A stretch of DNA of 64,000 bases from Nectonema munidae (Eukaryota; Nematomorpha; Nectonematoida; Nectonematidae), in the NCBI GenBank assembly GCA_030549495.1, contig JAUIRK010000844.1, positions 62,001 through 126,000 of the forward strand. Reading direction: 5' to 3'. Within the stretch, counting starts at the first letter, position 1. The number at the start of each line of letters is the position of its first letter. The notes beneath the pieces were generated by a model. The model was not told where the DNA came from. It worked only from the letters and a program-made list of their open reading frames with translations, and did not search any database. Both the position numbers and the translations under genes were made by a program. Shown piece after piece: positions 1 through 13,140 of the stretch.

Positions 1-1473
1 ATCTCCAACCCGTATATTACGATGATTCTTCTCCAACCTGTATTCTACGATGATTCATCTCCAAACTATATACTACAATGATTCATCTCTAACCTGTATA
101 CTACGATGATTCATCTCTAACCTGTATACTACGATGATTCATCTTCAACCTGTATACTACGATGGTTTCTATTCCATGTACAAATAACTAGGGAGACAAT
201 GTTCAACTTTCTGTTCACATTCTGCTAGATGTAAGATTTGATATACCTCATTCGGGGAGACGATGCTACATAAGTTATTACCTATATACATTATACCTGT
301 ATACTACGATGGTTCATCTCCAACCTGTATACCGCGATAATTCATCTCCAACATATCAGTACATATTTTGCTAGATGTAAGATTTGATATACCTCATTCG
401 GGGAGAGGATGTTAGATAAGTTATTAATTTTTTCACGATATTAAATAATTTATTTTATCAAATAATCAAAATAAAATTCTGTAATCAAAGAATCGAAAAA
501 TATTCTTTAAAAAATCAATAAATATCAAACTTTCTGTTCATATTTTGCTACCTCATACGATGTTACAAAAGTTATTACCTATACTTTGCAATTTGCACGA
601 TTTTAAATATTAATCAAAGAATCGAAAAATGTTCAAATCAAAAAATATTTATTCTTTTTAAATATATCGTTGGCTCCCCTTACTTTTAGTTACGTATGTG
701 CATAATTTGATAAAAATTAATTATTAAAGACTAGGTTTATCTTTCAATTTTAAAAGTAAGGGGAGCCAACGATATATTTAAAAAGAATAAATATTTTTTG
801 ATTTGAACATTTTTCGATTCTTTGATTATTCGACAAATATAATATTTAAAATCGTGCAAATTGCAAAGTATAGGTAATAACTTTTGTAACATCGTATGAG
901 GTAGCAAAATATGAACAGAAAGTTTGATATTTTTTGATTTTTTAAAGAATATTTTTCGATTCTTTGATTACAGAATTTTATTTTGATTATTTGACAAATA
1001 TAATATTTAAAATCGTGCAAATTGCAAAGTATAGGTAATAACTTTTGTAACATCGTATGAGGTAGCAAAATATGAACAGAAAGTTTGATATTTTTTTATT
1101 TTTTAAAAAATATTTTTCGATTCTTTGATATGAATTATCGCGGTATACAGGTTGGAGATGAACCATCGTAGTATACAGGTATAATGTATATAGGTAATAA
1201 CTTATGTAGCATCGTCTCCCCGAATGAGGTATATCAAATCTTACATCTAGCAGAATGTGAACAGAAAGTTGAACATTGTCTCCCTAGTTATTTGTACATG
1301 GAATAGAAACCATCGTAGTATACAGGTTGAAGATGAATCATCGTAGTATACAGGTTAGAGATGAATCATCGTAGTATACAGGTTAGAGATGAATCATTGT
1401 AGTATATAGTTTGGAGATGAATCATCGTAGAATACAGGTTGGAGAAGAATCATCGTAATATACGGGTTGGAGA
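1..1473. repeat. Foldback-type large inverted repeat
   Basis: The two halves are reverse complements. The first 93 bases match 1381-1473 inverted, and the inner ends match at 668-688 and 751-771, leaving a loop of about 62 bases at 689-750. The arms differ by about 35 bases because the right arm carries an internal duplication: the segment near 832-960 recurs at 990-1115. The outer part of each arm contains short tandem units of about 30 bp around ACCTGTATACTACGATGATT. No protein-coding capacity is seen. This layout (long inverted arms, subterminal tandem units, short loop) is that of a foldback transposon. The window begins at or inside the left arm, so the true end and target duplication cannot be seen. 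Confidence 0.85.
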
Positions 1474-1605
1474 TAAAACGCAAGTTGTCTACCCGCGTTC
1501 AACCGTACAGGTTATGAGAATATATCATTACATATTAGAGAAGAGTTTTCTAAACTCTTTATACTGAAAATTATTTCTTCAAATATATTACTGCTTTGTT
1601 TAAAA

Positions 1606-1748
1606 TACCTATACTTTGCAATTTGGACGATTTTAAATATTATATTTGTCAAATAATCAAAATAAAATTCTGTGATCAAAGAATCGAAAAATATTCTTTA
1701 AAAAATCAAAAAATATCAAACTTTCTGTTCATATTTTGCTACCTCATA
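1606..1748. repeat. Dispersed copy of foldback arm segment
   Basis: This segment repeats the inner-arm sequence of the foldback element in left-arm orientation, comparable to about 440-600, starting at ACCTATACTTTGCAATTTG and ending in the TTTGCTACCTCATA module. It lies outside the inverted-repeat pair, so the module is amplified independently or belongs to a neighbouring broken copy. Confidence 0.75.
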
Positions 1749-1980
1749 GCTTCAATACTTATTGAGAAAAATTGATCTATTTATCTTCTCTTTAGAAATT
1801 TATATGCAGTAAACAATAATAAAAAAAATATTTATCCAAAACATATTTTTTTCGAATCAAAGTGTAAATCAAACCCGCACTTAAATTTTGGATGATTATT
1901 CAAAAGAAGTAAAAAACTAATGTTAATTTATAAAAAACCAAAAACTAAAATGATTTTATAAAAATCTAAAAATAAATAGT

Positions 1981-3412
1981 GGACTACGATTATCCAACAA
2001 AACTTGTACATTCGATCTACATTTTTAACTTCAAAAATAATTTTAAATTTATTAGAAAAACATTATACTGACCAATAAAAAAAACGAAGGTTAATTTATA
2101 AAAAAAATGGAAAAACTAATACTATTTTATAAAAATCTACAAATAAATTTAGATTCTGAGAGTAGAGTCGCTTTATAATTGTGCTGGAAATTGTCACATA
2201 ATATAGGTAAAAATTTGTCCTAATGAAAGGAGCTTTAGTTTAAAATGCATCCCTTATCTGCTAATTAATGGTATGAAGCCCATGGAAAATAAAAACAGTA
2301 AAATGGTATTTCTTAAGTACTTATGATATAAGTAATGTATTCTGAAAGCCCATAAAAAATGCTTTAATTTGGTATATCGCATGATGCATTTTGTTGAGAA
2401 ATGTGAAAGTTATAAGCGTTTTAATATTTGACTAAGATTTAAGCTAGGAACACTACAAATAAACTAAGCGTACACTAGCCCGATAAAATAAACCACACAC
2501 GCGTGCTAAAGATGTGGTGAAGCGTATGCGAGATAAGAATTCACTGCGCTCACAAACGCGTAATGCAACATGTGTTAATCTTTCTTCGCATAGTTATGCT
2601 CTAAAATCAATCAATAATGTGATTTATTCCTCGCACACTGTCGGTATAAATATAACGAATGCCCTTCGTTAAAAATTAGAAAGGTTGTATCTAAACTAAA
2701 TAAAAGTAGACTACGATTATCAAACAAAACTCGTACATTTAATCGACATTTTTCACTTGAAAAATAATTTAAAATTTATTAGAAAAATATTATACTGACC
2801 TATACTACTGACCCATAAAAAGTAAAAAATAAATATTAATTTTCGACAGTTTTATTTAACTATGACATTTTAAAATGTTAAAAACCATATTCTGCCTTTG
2901 TGAATATAAAATTTTGAAGAAATAATATATAAACTCATCACGTTAATTATTGGTATTTTTTGAAACTAGATAAAAGTTGACTGACCTCACATAAAAGCGG
3001 ATTTTGAAAAAATAAAAATATATTTATTTGTAAAACCTAGCCTATTTTACCCACAAAGAGTATAGCTTCAAATCTTGTACATTCGATCAACATTTTTCAC
3101 TTTAAAAATAATTTTAAATTTATTAGAAAAACATTATACTGACCTGTACTACTGACCCATAAAAAGTAAAAAATATATATTAATTTTCGACAGTTTTCTT
3201 CAATTATGAAATTTTAAACTGTAAAAAATCATATTTTACCTTTGTGAATATAAAATATTGAAAAAATATTATATAAATTAAGAACGTTAATTATTATTGG
3301 TATTTTTTGAAACTAGATAAAACTTGACTGACCTCACATAAAAGCAGATTTTGGAAAAATGAAAATATATTTATTTGTATAACCTAGCCTATGTTAACCA
3401 CAAAGAGTATAC
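1981..3412. repeat. Diverged direct repeats, unit about 350 bp
   Basis: A unit at about 2711-3063 is repeated in the same orientation at about 3069-3412. Shared blocks include ATTATACTGACCT, ACTACTGACCCATAAAAAGT, TTAATTTTCGACAGTTTT, AACTAGATAAAA and GACTGACCTCACATAAAAGC. A shorter first copy begins at about 1981 (GGACTACGATTATC) and stops near 2130. No ORF is present. It is probably a non-coding repeat family. Bases 2160-2700 between copies hold nothing recognisable. Confidence 0.7.
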
Positions 3413-5200
3413 CTTTCCAATGATATCATTTTCATTCAATTTTTTTTAAAAATCTTCACATTATGCGTAAACAAAAAGGTGGTCCGTAATTTTTTCAAAA
3501 ATTTAGACAAAATTTTTCGAAGTAAAGTCCATTTATTAAAATTTGTTAAAACTTTTGCAAAAATAAATTATTCTAGAGTATGTAGCAAACGATAAGCTTT
3601 CTAATGATATATATATCATGAAAAAGAAATATTGAAAAACAGTTGAATTCTTTCTTCAAATCAAACAAGTAAAAATTTTCAAAAAGTAGTATTGGTAGTA
3701 TTAGTATTATTATTATTATATATTACATAAACATTTCAACCAATCATATAGTTTTTATGAAATAAAACTGCAATTTCAAAGTTAAATTTTTTGAACTTTT
3801 AGGTAGAATTTTTGAAATGTGGCTTTCAATATGTATGTAAAATATTTTTTGAAAATTTTTATTTTAAGTATATTTTTTAAGCATTTTACGATTTACACAT
3901 TTAAATATATAATAAGGCTGGCAAGTTTTGCGTGTTGTCTCCCCGGAGGTCTTGCCAGACCTCTGATGAACCATTTTCAGAGTTAGGACATAATTTTTGA
4001 TAAAATTGTAAAATTAAGAACCACTCTAATACATGTGGTAATTGTTAGGTTTCCTTTAGGTTAGATTCGCTGCTGACCATTGTATTCAGAAATTTATGAT
4101 TGGGGTCATAAGATCGGAATTGGGAAGTGAAGCGCGAAATGATTAGACTTTTTTATTTGAAGACTTTGTCTTTTACATAACTTATTTTTTGAAGCAACAA
4201 CAACTATTTTATCTAATTAACACATTTTATTTCTCACATTCAAGAGTGCTGTGATCACTGAATAGGGAACGAGCTATTAGTTGAGTTACCCCATTAGATA
4301 CCGCTGTAAGCACAGTAAAATATCGTAGGTTATCTTTTATAACGTTATTATTGTCTGCTTTTCATCGCCTCTAATGGGGTTGATATTTATAGAGTTAATT
4401 TTGCACTTCTATCATTTACTTTACAAACTTATCACTTAAGAATGAAATAGCTATTCTTATAAATTTAAGGTTTCTAGCAAATATTTTTCCAAACATTTTA
4501 GGTTAATTTCGCGTGTTTATATCTGCCAATTATGTATGCGTAGGTGGCAGTACTATATGGATTATAAAGGATGGCTGTTTACTTTTTTATATTAGTAATC
4601 TGGTTTGGTAAGATTTCGTTGCTAGTAATTTTAACAGCAGTGCAGGGTTGCAAAACTGCGATCAAAATATTTTCCTTCAACCTTCATTTTAATTCGAAGT
4701 ATTGAAGAAAATAAGTTTAAGCTCCATTCTGTTTCAAAGTTTTGTTTTTGTTAGTTGCAATTACAAACGCGTGCGAACCCAAATGAAGTGAAATGAACAG
4801 GACACATATTTGCTTTAAATTAGTTTTATTCCTACAATATTTTTTGCAATTAGCAAAAACATAACATGTTTATCCTGGCTGATATTACCTTTCATGGTGC
4901 TTCCAAATAAAATTCTTTGATGTTGGATAAATTATAACGTTTTTTTTGCACTAATAGGATGAGTTATTCTTTTCTTTTTAATAATTTGTAGAATATCTTG
5001 GAGTTGATCTTCTTTAATTGTAGGATCAATATAATCTTGGATCATTTTTATGTATCTTTCAGCAATATCATTTATAACCTTTAGGTTTTTAACTTTGTTA
5101 ACAAACTTTTGATATGACTTTGCACTTTTTGCCTTGGAATCACAGCAGAAAGTTATTGTCTCCTTCTTTCCATAGTTTTAAATCAGAAAGAAAATAAGTG
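3413..5200. other. Intergenic AT-rich sequence, one small MITE-like palindrome
   Basis: No coding exon is supported. The only structure is an inverted pair at 4288-4298 and 4370-4380 (ACCCCATTAGA and its reverse complement) enclosing 71 bases. This could be a short MITE or chance. A hairpin GAGGTC..GACCTC lies near 3946-3963. Confidence 0.5.
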
Positions 5201-5204
5201 TCTT

Positions 5205-6022
5205 GATTACTAAATTCTTTTAAGCTTGTCTTTTAATCAAAGTTAACTTTGAAACGTCATTTTCTTTTCTTTTATTTGTTTCTTCTAAAACTTTAAAATG
5301 AAGCAAAGTTGTAAGAAAATGCAAACGATTTCTACAAGATTCACTTTTATCCGCTAAATACAACCCAACTAGTTCACTTTTTAAATAATAGCAATCTTTT
5401 TTTAATAGCACTAATCAATAACTTCTCAGAAATAATTTTATATTCATGAAATTACTTTATAAAAATTGCCAATTTTATACTTTCCAAATCTGAAACGGGT
5501 GCTTTGGCTGCTAAACTACTTCGAAAAGACATCTTGAATGAAAACGAATAATATAAGTACATAAAATGTGCATTTTTTCAAGTTTGTGTAAAGTAACTAA
5601 TGTCTTTAATTCTTCACAATTTTAATTTTATTTTGCGTAATATAAATCACCATTAAATGAATGCTTCTCTTGCTTCGTGATGTGCTCCTGGCTGTTTGAA
5701 ATGAAATCTTCCACTAAAATCACCTAAGTAAAATAATACAAGTTGAACAAGATATTTGTAATCACCTCTATAAAGCAGCTAACTTCATAAACCTTTTTGT
5801 AGAATTCTTAGCTTTATGTTCTAGAAATGATTCTTGATAAATTCCATCATTTTTTTTCCAATCAAATTTTACTAATTTATCTTCATCAGAGCTTCTTTTT
5901 GGTCCTTTAGTTTTCTCAAATACTTTGTTAACTATATGAGATAGATGAATTTCTAAAATATGATGTCTGCAGTAAAGTAGCAAAGGAGGTTTATCTAACC
6001 ATTTTGTTAATATTGTACACAC
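5205..6022 (-). pseudogene. C-terminal part of an unclassified transposase-like ORF (broken)
   Basis: The 84-residue frame at 5768-6022 reads through LLLYCRHHILEIHLSHIVNK and FEKTKGPKRSS. This resembles a Cys-Arg-His-His motif block followed by a short FKRF-like stretch that I recognise from a multi-copy family of uncharacterised transposase-like proteins in invertebrate genomes. Further downstream on the same strand, short frames near 5480-5540 and 5220-5411 appear to continue the C-terminus, with stops and frameshifts. The N-terminal half of the same family lies at 8335-9406, separated by the Tigger element at 6054-8328. Family recognition is from memory and the function is not established. 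The copy is dead. Confidence 0.5.
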
Positions 6023-6053
6023 TTTTCTATATAAATCTAAATTTCAAGGGAAA

Positions 6054-8328
6054 CAGAAAACCTGACCGCTATTCACAGGTGGTCGTAATACACAGGTTAA
6101 AAATAATTTTACTTCCTATTTCGTATTTAAAAGATTATATGTGGAATTTATTTATTAACTAGACACTTGTCTCTAAAAAATCATTAAAAAACGAAAAAAA
6201 TTATTACAGTGTAGAAAGAGCATTCTTTTTATAAAAATAAACTGCATAAAAGAGCAAACAAAAGATGAAAATATTAAAAGTAAAAGTAATAAAAACCAGA
6301 AGAGCATTTTATTAATAAAAAATTTAATAGTGATGTAGGTTATGTATGATGGAGGCTTACATTATTCTTTTTCAAAATATAGTAATCAGAGATCTTGACT
6401 GTTTGACATTTTGTTTTTGTAACTGTGATTCTTGATCTACTGCATCATTCAACTCTATGCATTTTCGAGCACTTTAGTGAAGCCTTTGTGCATCGCGATT
6501 GTCTGTATTTCAGAAATACTTTTACTGACTTCCCCAAGGTTTTTGTACTGGAGTTCATGTGAGCCTTCATCTTCTTCTTCTTCGCTGATTTCATCATTTT
6601 CTTGATTGAGTTCAAGTCGGTGCTGAAAATCTTCGACAGTTGAAGGGTGATTATGATCAGTTGTCACAAGTGAAGCATCGAATCCAACGAATTCATCTAA
6701 ACTCATTTGCAAATTTTCTCGACAAACAGTCTCTACAACATCATTCTCTTCTTCCTTGTCTTCATCAACTCTACTTTCAACGTCTTCACAACCAACTCCA
6801 CATCTTTGAAAACACTTCTGGATTGTGTTTGCCCTAATTTTTCCCATGCTTCGTGAAGCCAATAAATAGCTTGAAGAAGATCAGTGCGTCGCAACAGATC
6901 AGAAGCCGTCAACTCCTGTTCTTATTTCAGGCTAGTAGCTGTCGCTTCCTGAAATTCAATTTGACCGCGTGTATTATTCCTTGATCTATTGGCTGGGTGA
7001 TGGAAGCAGTGTTAGGAGGAAGGAAAACTAGTTTTATATTAGAAAACTTTAAACGAGGATGGCACGGATTCCAGCAACATTAGGATCTTTCGGCTTTGGG
7101 ACTGCATTTTTTTGTTGAGTTTTTTCATAAAAAGTTCAAAAAGATTACTTTGCATCCAAGCCTTTTTTTTTGCGTGGTAATCTACTGGAAGATCTTTATG
7201 TTGTATTTTTCCAAAGCAACGGGGTTTAAATGATTTGCCAATTAACATTCGCTCCTTCGAACGTTTTTCACCAAAACAGTCCGTTCCTTTGAAGTGTAAC
7301 GTTGCGTCAGCAGACATTAAAAAAGCCCAGTTTCGTCCATATTGAAGATGTTACGAGCATCATAATTGGAACAGATTTCGGGTAGTTTCTGCTTCCAGTC
7401 TTCCATAACATTCTTATCAACTCCGCCACTTTCTCCATTTTACCGAACACTATGCTATGCCTACGACGAAAGGCTTTTAGCCAACCATTTGATGCTTTAA
7501 AATCTTGAAGTTTCAACTGAACTGCAATCTCTTTGGCTTTTTCCTGGAGCAGAGGACTGCTCAAAGGTAGCAACCTAGCCGAACTTTCTTTAAACCATTC
7601 ATAAAGGATTGCGTTTAATTGATCGTTTGACGTTTTTCGTGCTTTTTGCTAAGGATCGTTTGGTCTGTTATTTTGAAATTCATCAATCCACTCTTGCTTA
7701 TTCTTTATTATGTTCAAAATCTGAGTTTTACTTCAACGGAGTCTTCCAATAAAAAGTCTTTAAACAATGGAACGCGCGCTCAATTTTTCTTTTTCGTGCA
7801 TCATTATCACCTCAATCTTTTGTCCAAGAGAAAGTGAATTGCGAATTTTAGAAGACTTTGAAGTGTTTGCAGGCATATCAGAATAATGGAATTTATATAA
7901 CAAATGAGAAAGTTTAGGCGTTCATGTTATAGAATAGGATGGAAATACTTGACACGCAAATGAATGAATTAAACAGATGTTTATGTGTACGACGTGTAAT
8001 GAAAAATGAACTACAGACACACATCGAATTATGACGATTTGTTTTCTCAAGTACAAGTCTCCTGTTTCATATCTAAATGATGACACTAGAATGTAGACTG
8101 CATAGAAGAGAAAAGCGCTCAAACAACGAAAGTGTCCATCATTATTATGTTACTGATTTAAGTTCTACAAATGAAAGTACCCAGAACCCAATACATTTGC
8201 ACAATTATATGTCTTTGGTCGGAAGATACATCTGTAACTTGTGAACAAGATAATCTATCCTGGATATTTAAATCGCCCTTAAAGAGGCGGACGTTATTGA
8301 CAGGTGGCCGTTAAAGCAGGTTTGACTG
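6054..8328 (-). mobile_element. Tigger/pogo DNA transposon 1 (degenerate)
   Basis: The left end at 6054 (CAGAAAACCTGACCGCTATT) and the right end, read inverted from 8328 (CAGTCAAACCTGCTTTAACG), form imperfect terminal inverted repeats with shared inner blocks (ACAGGTGGTCGTAAT versus ACAGGTGGCCGTTAA). The right end is followed by TA, the expected target of this superfamily; the left flank has lost it. A transposase pseudogene fills the centre. The element lies between the two halves of another transposase-like ORF and probably inserted into it. Confidence 0.8.
6455..7876 (-). pseudogene. Tigger/pogo transposase pseudogene (in Tigger 1)
   Basis: The frame starts at 7876 (MPANTSKSSKIRNSLSLGQK), giving the N-terminal CENP-B-like helix-turn-helix. 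It runs through stops and frameshifts into the second DNA-binding segment (FKASNGWLKAFRRRHSIVFG, 7307-7573), then the DDE core (KERMLIGKSFKPRCFGKIQ and AWMQSNLFELFMKKLNK, 7039-7317). The C-terminal piece at 6455-6862 has ANTIQKCFQRCG, the usual Tigger tail motif, followed by an acidic stretch. The catalytic aspartates around the DETG and DN motifs are lost in the disrupted region. It was a cut-and-paste transposase acting on its own TIRs in the nucleus and is clearly inactive here. Confidence 0.88.
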
Positions 8329-8334
8329 TACTTG

Positions 8335-9406
8335 TTTTGAAATGCAAACTTATACAAAATCTGCCACATTGATCTAGCTTGCGTTTGACGCATAGTGTTT
8401 TCTATTTCTGGAATTCCAAGTAAAATATCAAAATCAAATTCATTTGGACTTGAAACACATGCAGCTAATCTTTCACTTTTAACATTTCTAAAAGAAGTAG
8501 GGTGTATCTTCTCACACTTTTTTGTATCAAAATGTACAACTAAATTACCATTTTTATTTTGCTTCCTTTTCTTTTAAAATAAGATGATCTATCTCTGAAA
8601 ATTTTGCTTTTTCACAAACTAACTTTATTTAAATCAATTCCAACAGATCTGTAAATATCAGTTAATCATTGAAATTGCTGCCTTGATCCACAACCGAAGC
8701 ATGTTGCTGTACTAACTGTAGATTCAATAAACTCATTAGGTGTAAGTTCTAATATAATCTTATCATTTTCTAATTGTTCATTTTTATTAAGTTTTTTTTC
8801 TATTTCACTGTCACTATTTAAAATCAATTGGTAAATACTCATCGTCGCCGTCAGAACTAATAATTTTCTTCTGTAATTCCTACCTCTATGAGTACCTCCT
8901 ACCTCTTTTCATCTTCTCTTTTTTGAATTAAAGTTCTATTTTTATCATTTTTAACATAATTCCAAATACCTGGCTTAGAAATATTAAAAATTCTATCACA
9001 ATTTGCTTGAAAATTGTTAACTTTTTTGTCCCACTTTTTTTCATTGTTCCAGATTAGCGAACTTGCTTTTTGTAATATAATATACATTTTAAATGATCAA
9101 CAATTTGTATAGTTCTTTTATTTAACAAAACATATTGAGGAAATGCACATTTAAACCAAAGTTTAACTAATGATTTCAACAGACAACATTCTAATGATTA
9201 ATCGGGCAAATAACAAAGAGTATCACTTTCAAAACAACTAACATGCATTGGATGAATTGATCTTGAGTTATTGATAGGACAACTAACTGTTTCTTTATAT
9301 GAAGATTTTTGTTTGAAAGCTTTTCTACGTATCCAAACATAGTGACGAATAATATCCCCTTCTGTTGGCAAATGGTTTTCTTTAACTTTTTCAAGAGAAT
9401 TTTCAA
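8335..9406 (-). pseudogene. N-terminal part of the unclassified transposase-like ORF (broken)
   Basis: Consecutive minus-strand fragments read as one family. They are 9191-9406, 8899-9087 (a basic segment with KWDKKVNNFQANCDRIFNIS), a block near 8830 with SSDGDDEYLPIDF, a block near 8700 with STATCFGCGS, and a long Met-less frame at about 8335-8550 containing VHFDTKKCEKIHP, ERLAACVSS, LLGIPEIENTMRQTQ. I associate this order with the same family whose C-terminal half lies at 5205-6022. Several frameshifts and stops are present. The last readable residues fall within about 10 bases of the Tigger 1 right end, which is why I think Tigger 1 split it. Confidence 0.5.
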
Positions 9407-9409
9407 GTA

Positions 9410-12400
9410 ACCAAAGTTTTTTTCAATATGATTTTGAATGCAAAATGTATTGTAAAAAGTAGATGATTTATCTATTCCATATTTGAAAAGAACAAAATTA
9501 TTTAATCTAAAAACCTTAAATTAAAAGTAATATAATTTAATCTAAAAAATAAAAATCTATGAGAAATGATGAAATAAGATGTTTTACCTGCTAAATTATA
9601 AATAAAACAAATGTTTTTGTGAAAAACAAAAGTAAAAAAAATTAGACGAAAAAGAGAAAATTTTATAAGAACAAAACATTTAAAAAAAATCACTAAACTC
9701 AAATAAGGGTCAAGCAAAAAACTTTTTTTTTGATTTATGGGACAATCTAATGGTATTCTGATTAATCACTAAATTTGTTTTGGCTTGGACATGTGCAGAG
9801 CCATCTTTGCTCCTGAAATTTGAAACATTCCAATCTGACAGAATGGAGAGCCCTTTTTGTCTGAAGTCTCTCCAATTCGTGTTTTAAGAGAAGTTCACTT
9901 CGAAAGAGTAGAAGCAGGAGAAACGAGCTACCAAAAGAATATCTGGTAGAAAGGCTTTTCTGAAAGAGCGATTCATACTCTGGATGCAATAGTAGCTCAG
10001 AATGTATCGATTTTTGATACGATGGAGGAGCCAGTTCATATAGTTTATCTCCTAGTTTTGACGGAGAGTTCAGAGACGAGCTGATAACGGCCAACCTTGA
10101 TTCACTCGTGCTTGTAAGTCTGAGTGGTCCTTAAGTTGAGTTTGATCGAAATGAATGTATTAGGCTTGCTATGTCGTGCATCAGCTTGGCAGACACATAT
10201 ACACGGTTCCTAATCAAAATCCACCAAAACACTCCGAAAACTAAAATCTTTGCTACCAAAATCCTCGAAAATTTAAGTCACTGCTACCTTAGTTTTCTGG
10301 GATTTTGACTAGATACACATATGTGAAAGAAAATAATCTATACACTGCAAATATTTAGTGGTAATAAATTAATTGCACACTTCTTCTTTAGGGTAATGTT
10401 TTAATTATTTTAAACCCCCGGCATTGGCAGATCGAGGGGGGGGGGGGGGGGGGGGGGGGCGCTCCGGCCTTGTCCCCCACCCCTACTAAGGACGCAGGTC
10501 TGTCATCAGGAAATTATACTTTATACTAATAATAATTATTCAGGGATTCAAATATTGAGCGGAAATATATAGTTTTCAACAGTTTTGATTTTATTGGCAT
10601 ATGTTGTTGATATTGAATACGTTCAAGATTTTCGTACGTGTAGCTTTTGCTTTTATTTTCGTTTGTTCTTTCATTCATCAAAAATTCATATTATCGATAA
10701 TGACATCGAAATATTTTCACAAAAGATACCAATTAAATGTTTTTTAAAAAAACATTTTTTTCAAATTACTCTTACATAAATCGTCTCTTGGTTTTTTTTT
10801 ATTAAAAATTCAAAACAAAGACTTGTTTAATTTTTTGAAATCAAATGATATCTTGGAAACAAATAAAAATACCATTGATTGATGATGATAATTAATTTTG
10901 TTTTATTAGTTATGGAATAAATTATTTTCACTCTATCAAGTGTATTTTAATATTTCTTCTATTTTTATTTTTTCAAAGAATAACATCCAATTGCATTTTT
11001 CTGGATTTTACTAAATTATTTTCTTACTTTAAACAGAATTTTTAAAACGTTTTTTATAGTATTTTTCAATCTTCTCTTTTTTATTATTGGTTTTTTTGGC
11101 TCGTTCTGTCAAAAATTTCTTTCCCCTAATTGAAGGTTATTAAAAGTTATTTTTCACTCCTATTAGTTACTTTCGTGTTTTGTGGCTAACCTCAGAAAAT
11201 ATGAATATTAAAAAGGATATTGCTCAATCTTCGTAAACATCTAATGCACCATTACCTACTATGGAGCCTCAAAACGCAAACGTTACGATTTCAATAAACA
11301 CTAAGGGGCAGCCAGTGTTAGCAGAAAATGACATTGCCCTTTCTTTTCTCTACCCTGGTGGACCAAGTAAAATGCCAAACTATATTTATTTCAGCAAGTT
11401 GTTCGTCTAACGGGTGCATCACCATCCTGACCTGGTGCGATGAATAGAAGTAGAAAGACAAGGCGAATGAAATTTTGTTTTGAAGCATATTCATGGCCGA
11501 CATGTTCAAAGCATTTGGATGCGTTGTTTTGTCGCTTTTGTGTTTTTTTGCACCAGAAAATCTTGGTTCAGCCCCGAAATAAACTTTTTATCCTTGAAAA
11601 AAACCCTAAAACTACTTTAGAATTTGTCTGGTATTTATAACTAAAATAATATATAATATGTATTCTTTAGATATACACAAGGGACTCATTTATCAGAGAA
11701 ACTTAGTACAAGTAAAATCCTAATACTTTGACATTTTTTTTTGTTATAGAAGTTGTAATATTTTTTCTTAGAAAGTATATGATGTTCTATCATTTTTATT
11801 TTCTAAAAAAATGAAAATTGCTCTTGAAAAGGGTGAACTTCAAACCATGATGCAGAAGAGTTATATATTCTTTTTAGAGTCATTGGATATAAAATCTTCA
11901 CTTGGCGATATCATTATATATATTCGCGATAAGGCTTCTTGTTACGCATCCCGTAGTTTCAGAACTAGAACATCCAAATGTGAAAACGCTTTTTAACTTT
12001 TCTTTCAATAACTGCGGAAAAGCAATATGCGTTATTACATGTGATTGGTAGTGATCAAACAATAAACAAAGAAAAAAGTGAAAACAAATAAAATCGGGTC
12101 TAATTTTTTCTATTGATTCTATTTTGGTCAAAACCGTAAATATTTAAAATTTTGTTACAGTACATATCTTTTTTGAAAGTGTGAGATGCTCTATTGCGGG
12201 CATAATAAATTTATTGGATTCATCTTACTGTGGTGAATGGGATTAATTAATCAAGCTAGTGTTAGTTAGCTATAACTTCTACTTTTAAAGAAATTCAAAA
12301 GGGTTACAAATCTTCTCAAGAATTTATTGGAGTTCTAGTCCAAAGCGTTATTCAGATAATTAAAGACAAAATATAAGAAGTGGGAATGTTCTCAATCCAA

Positions 12401-12690
12401 TGCTTTTCTCTCTGTTTATTCTATCATTCACACTACGACACGAGTGATATCTTCATCCAACCAAATGCTCTCACACCTCCCTGCATAATTTGCTAATCCA
12501 ATTATTAGCATTCTTTTACTCTAGAAAAGCCAACCTAACCCTGATATAAAAGTTAACAAGGGCAAAAATGAAGCAATTTTAAAAGTTTGCTATAAAAGAG
12601 ATGCCTGTTATGACTTTATTTTGGTTTAAAAATTAAACATTAAATATTTTATATATTATATATAAGTAAACCAAATCTAAAGGTATGATA
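9410..12690. other. No recognisable gene; AT-rich spacer with a G homopolymer
   Basis: Open frames here (for example 9762-10094 minus, 110 residues; 11440-11640 plus) show no domain or exon-like borders I can recognise. A run of about 23 G lies at 10438-10460 beside a GC-rich patch (10410-10500), which could be the end of a decayed MITE. Nothing else is supported. Confidence 0.5.
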
Positions 12691-12699
12691 AAAAATTTT

Positions 12700-13140
12700 T
12701 GGGTGGAAACCGTTTGTCCTTGAAAAATTTTTTTTTTTTTAAAAAAGTTTTTTTGTTTCCTTGCTTTTTTTTTAAAAAAATAATTAAAAAATTATTCCCA
12801 AAAATTCACATATAAAAAAAAATCAAAAACCCCAAAAAGAAAACATCTCCCTCCCCGCACCCCCCCCAACACAACAAACAACCCCACAAAGAGGGGGGGA
12901 GAAAAAAAAAACCCCCCTTTTTTTTTCCCGCGCAGGGGGGCGGTTCTTTTCCCCCCCCCCCCCCCCACCCAAACATAAATCAACACAACAACACATTATT
13001 TTTTTTCTATATTTTTTACCGGATGTTATAAAAGGGGGTTTTTGAAAGAATAAAAAAATTTTTTAAATATTAAAAAAATAAATATAATTTAAATAATAAA
13101 TATATTTTTTTATTTTATTTTTTTTTTTTTTTTTTAACCT
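12700..13140. other. Low-complexity homopolymer-rich stretch, probable consensus artefact
   Basis: Long runs of A, T, C and G follow one another (T runs of about 9-17, C runs of 8-16, G runs of 6-8). The texture differs sharply from the flanks and resembles a badly resolved read consensus more than a biological satellite. A 64-residue frame inside it (12792-12986, minus) is a by-product. Confidence 0.6.

Noticed and set aside
1-175. CRISPR-like array of about 30-bp units
   Set aside because: The units are contiguous without unique spacers and are mirrored in the opposite arm of a foldback element in a eukaryotic genome.
9762-10094. 110-residue minus-strand frame
   Set aside because: Low-complexity Leu/Ser/Arg composition, no recognised domain, no splice borders; treated as chance.
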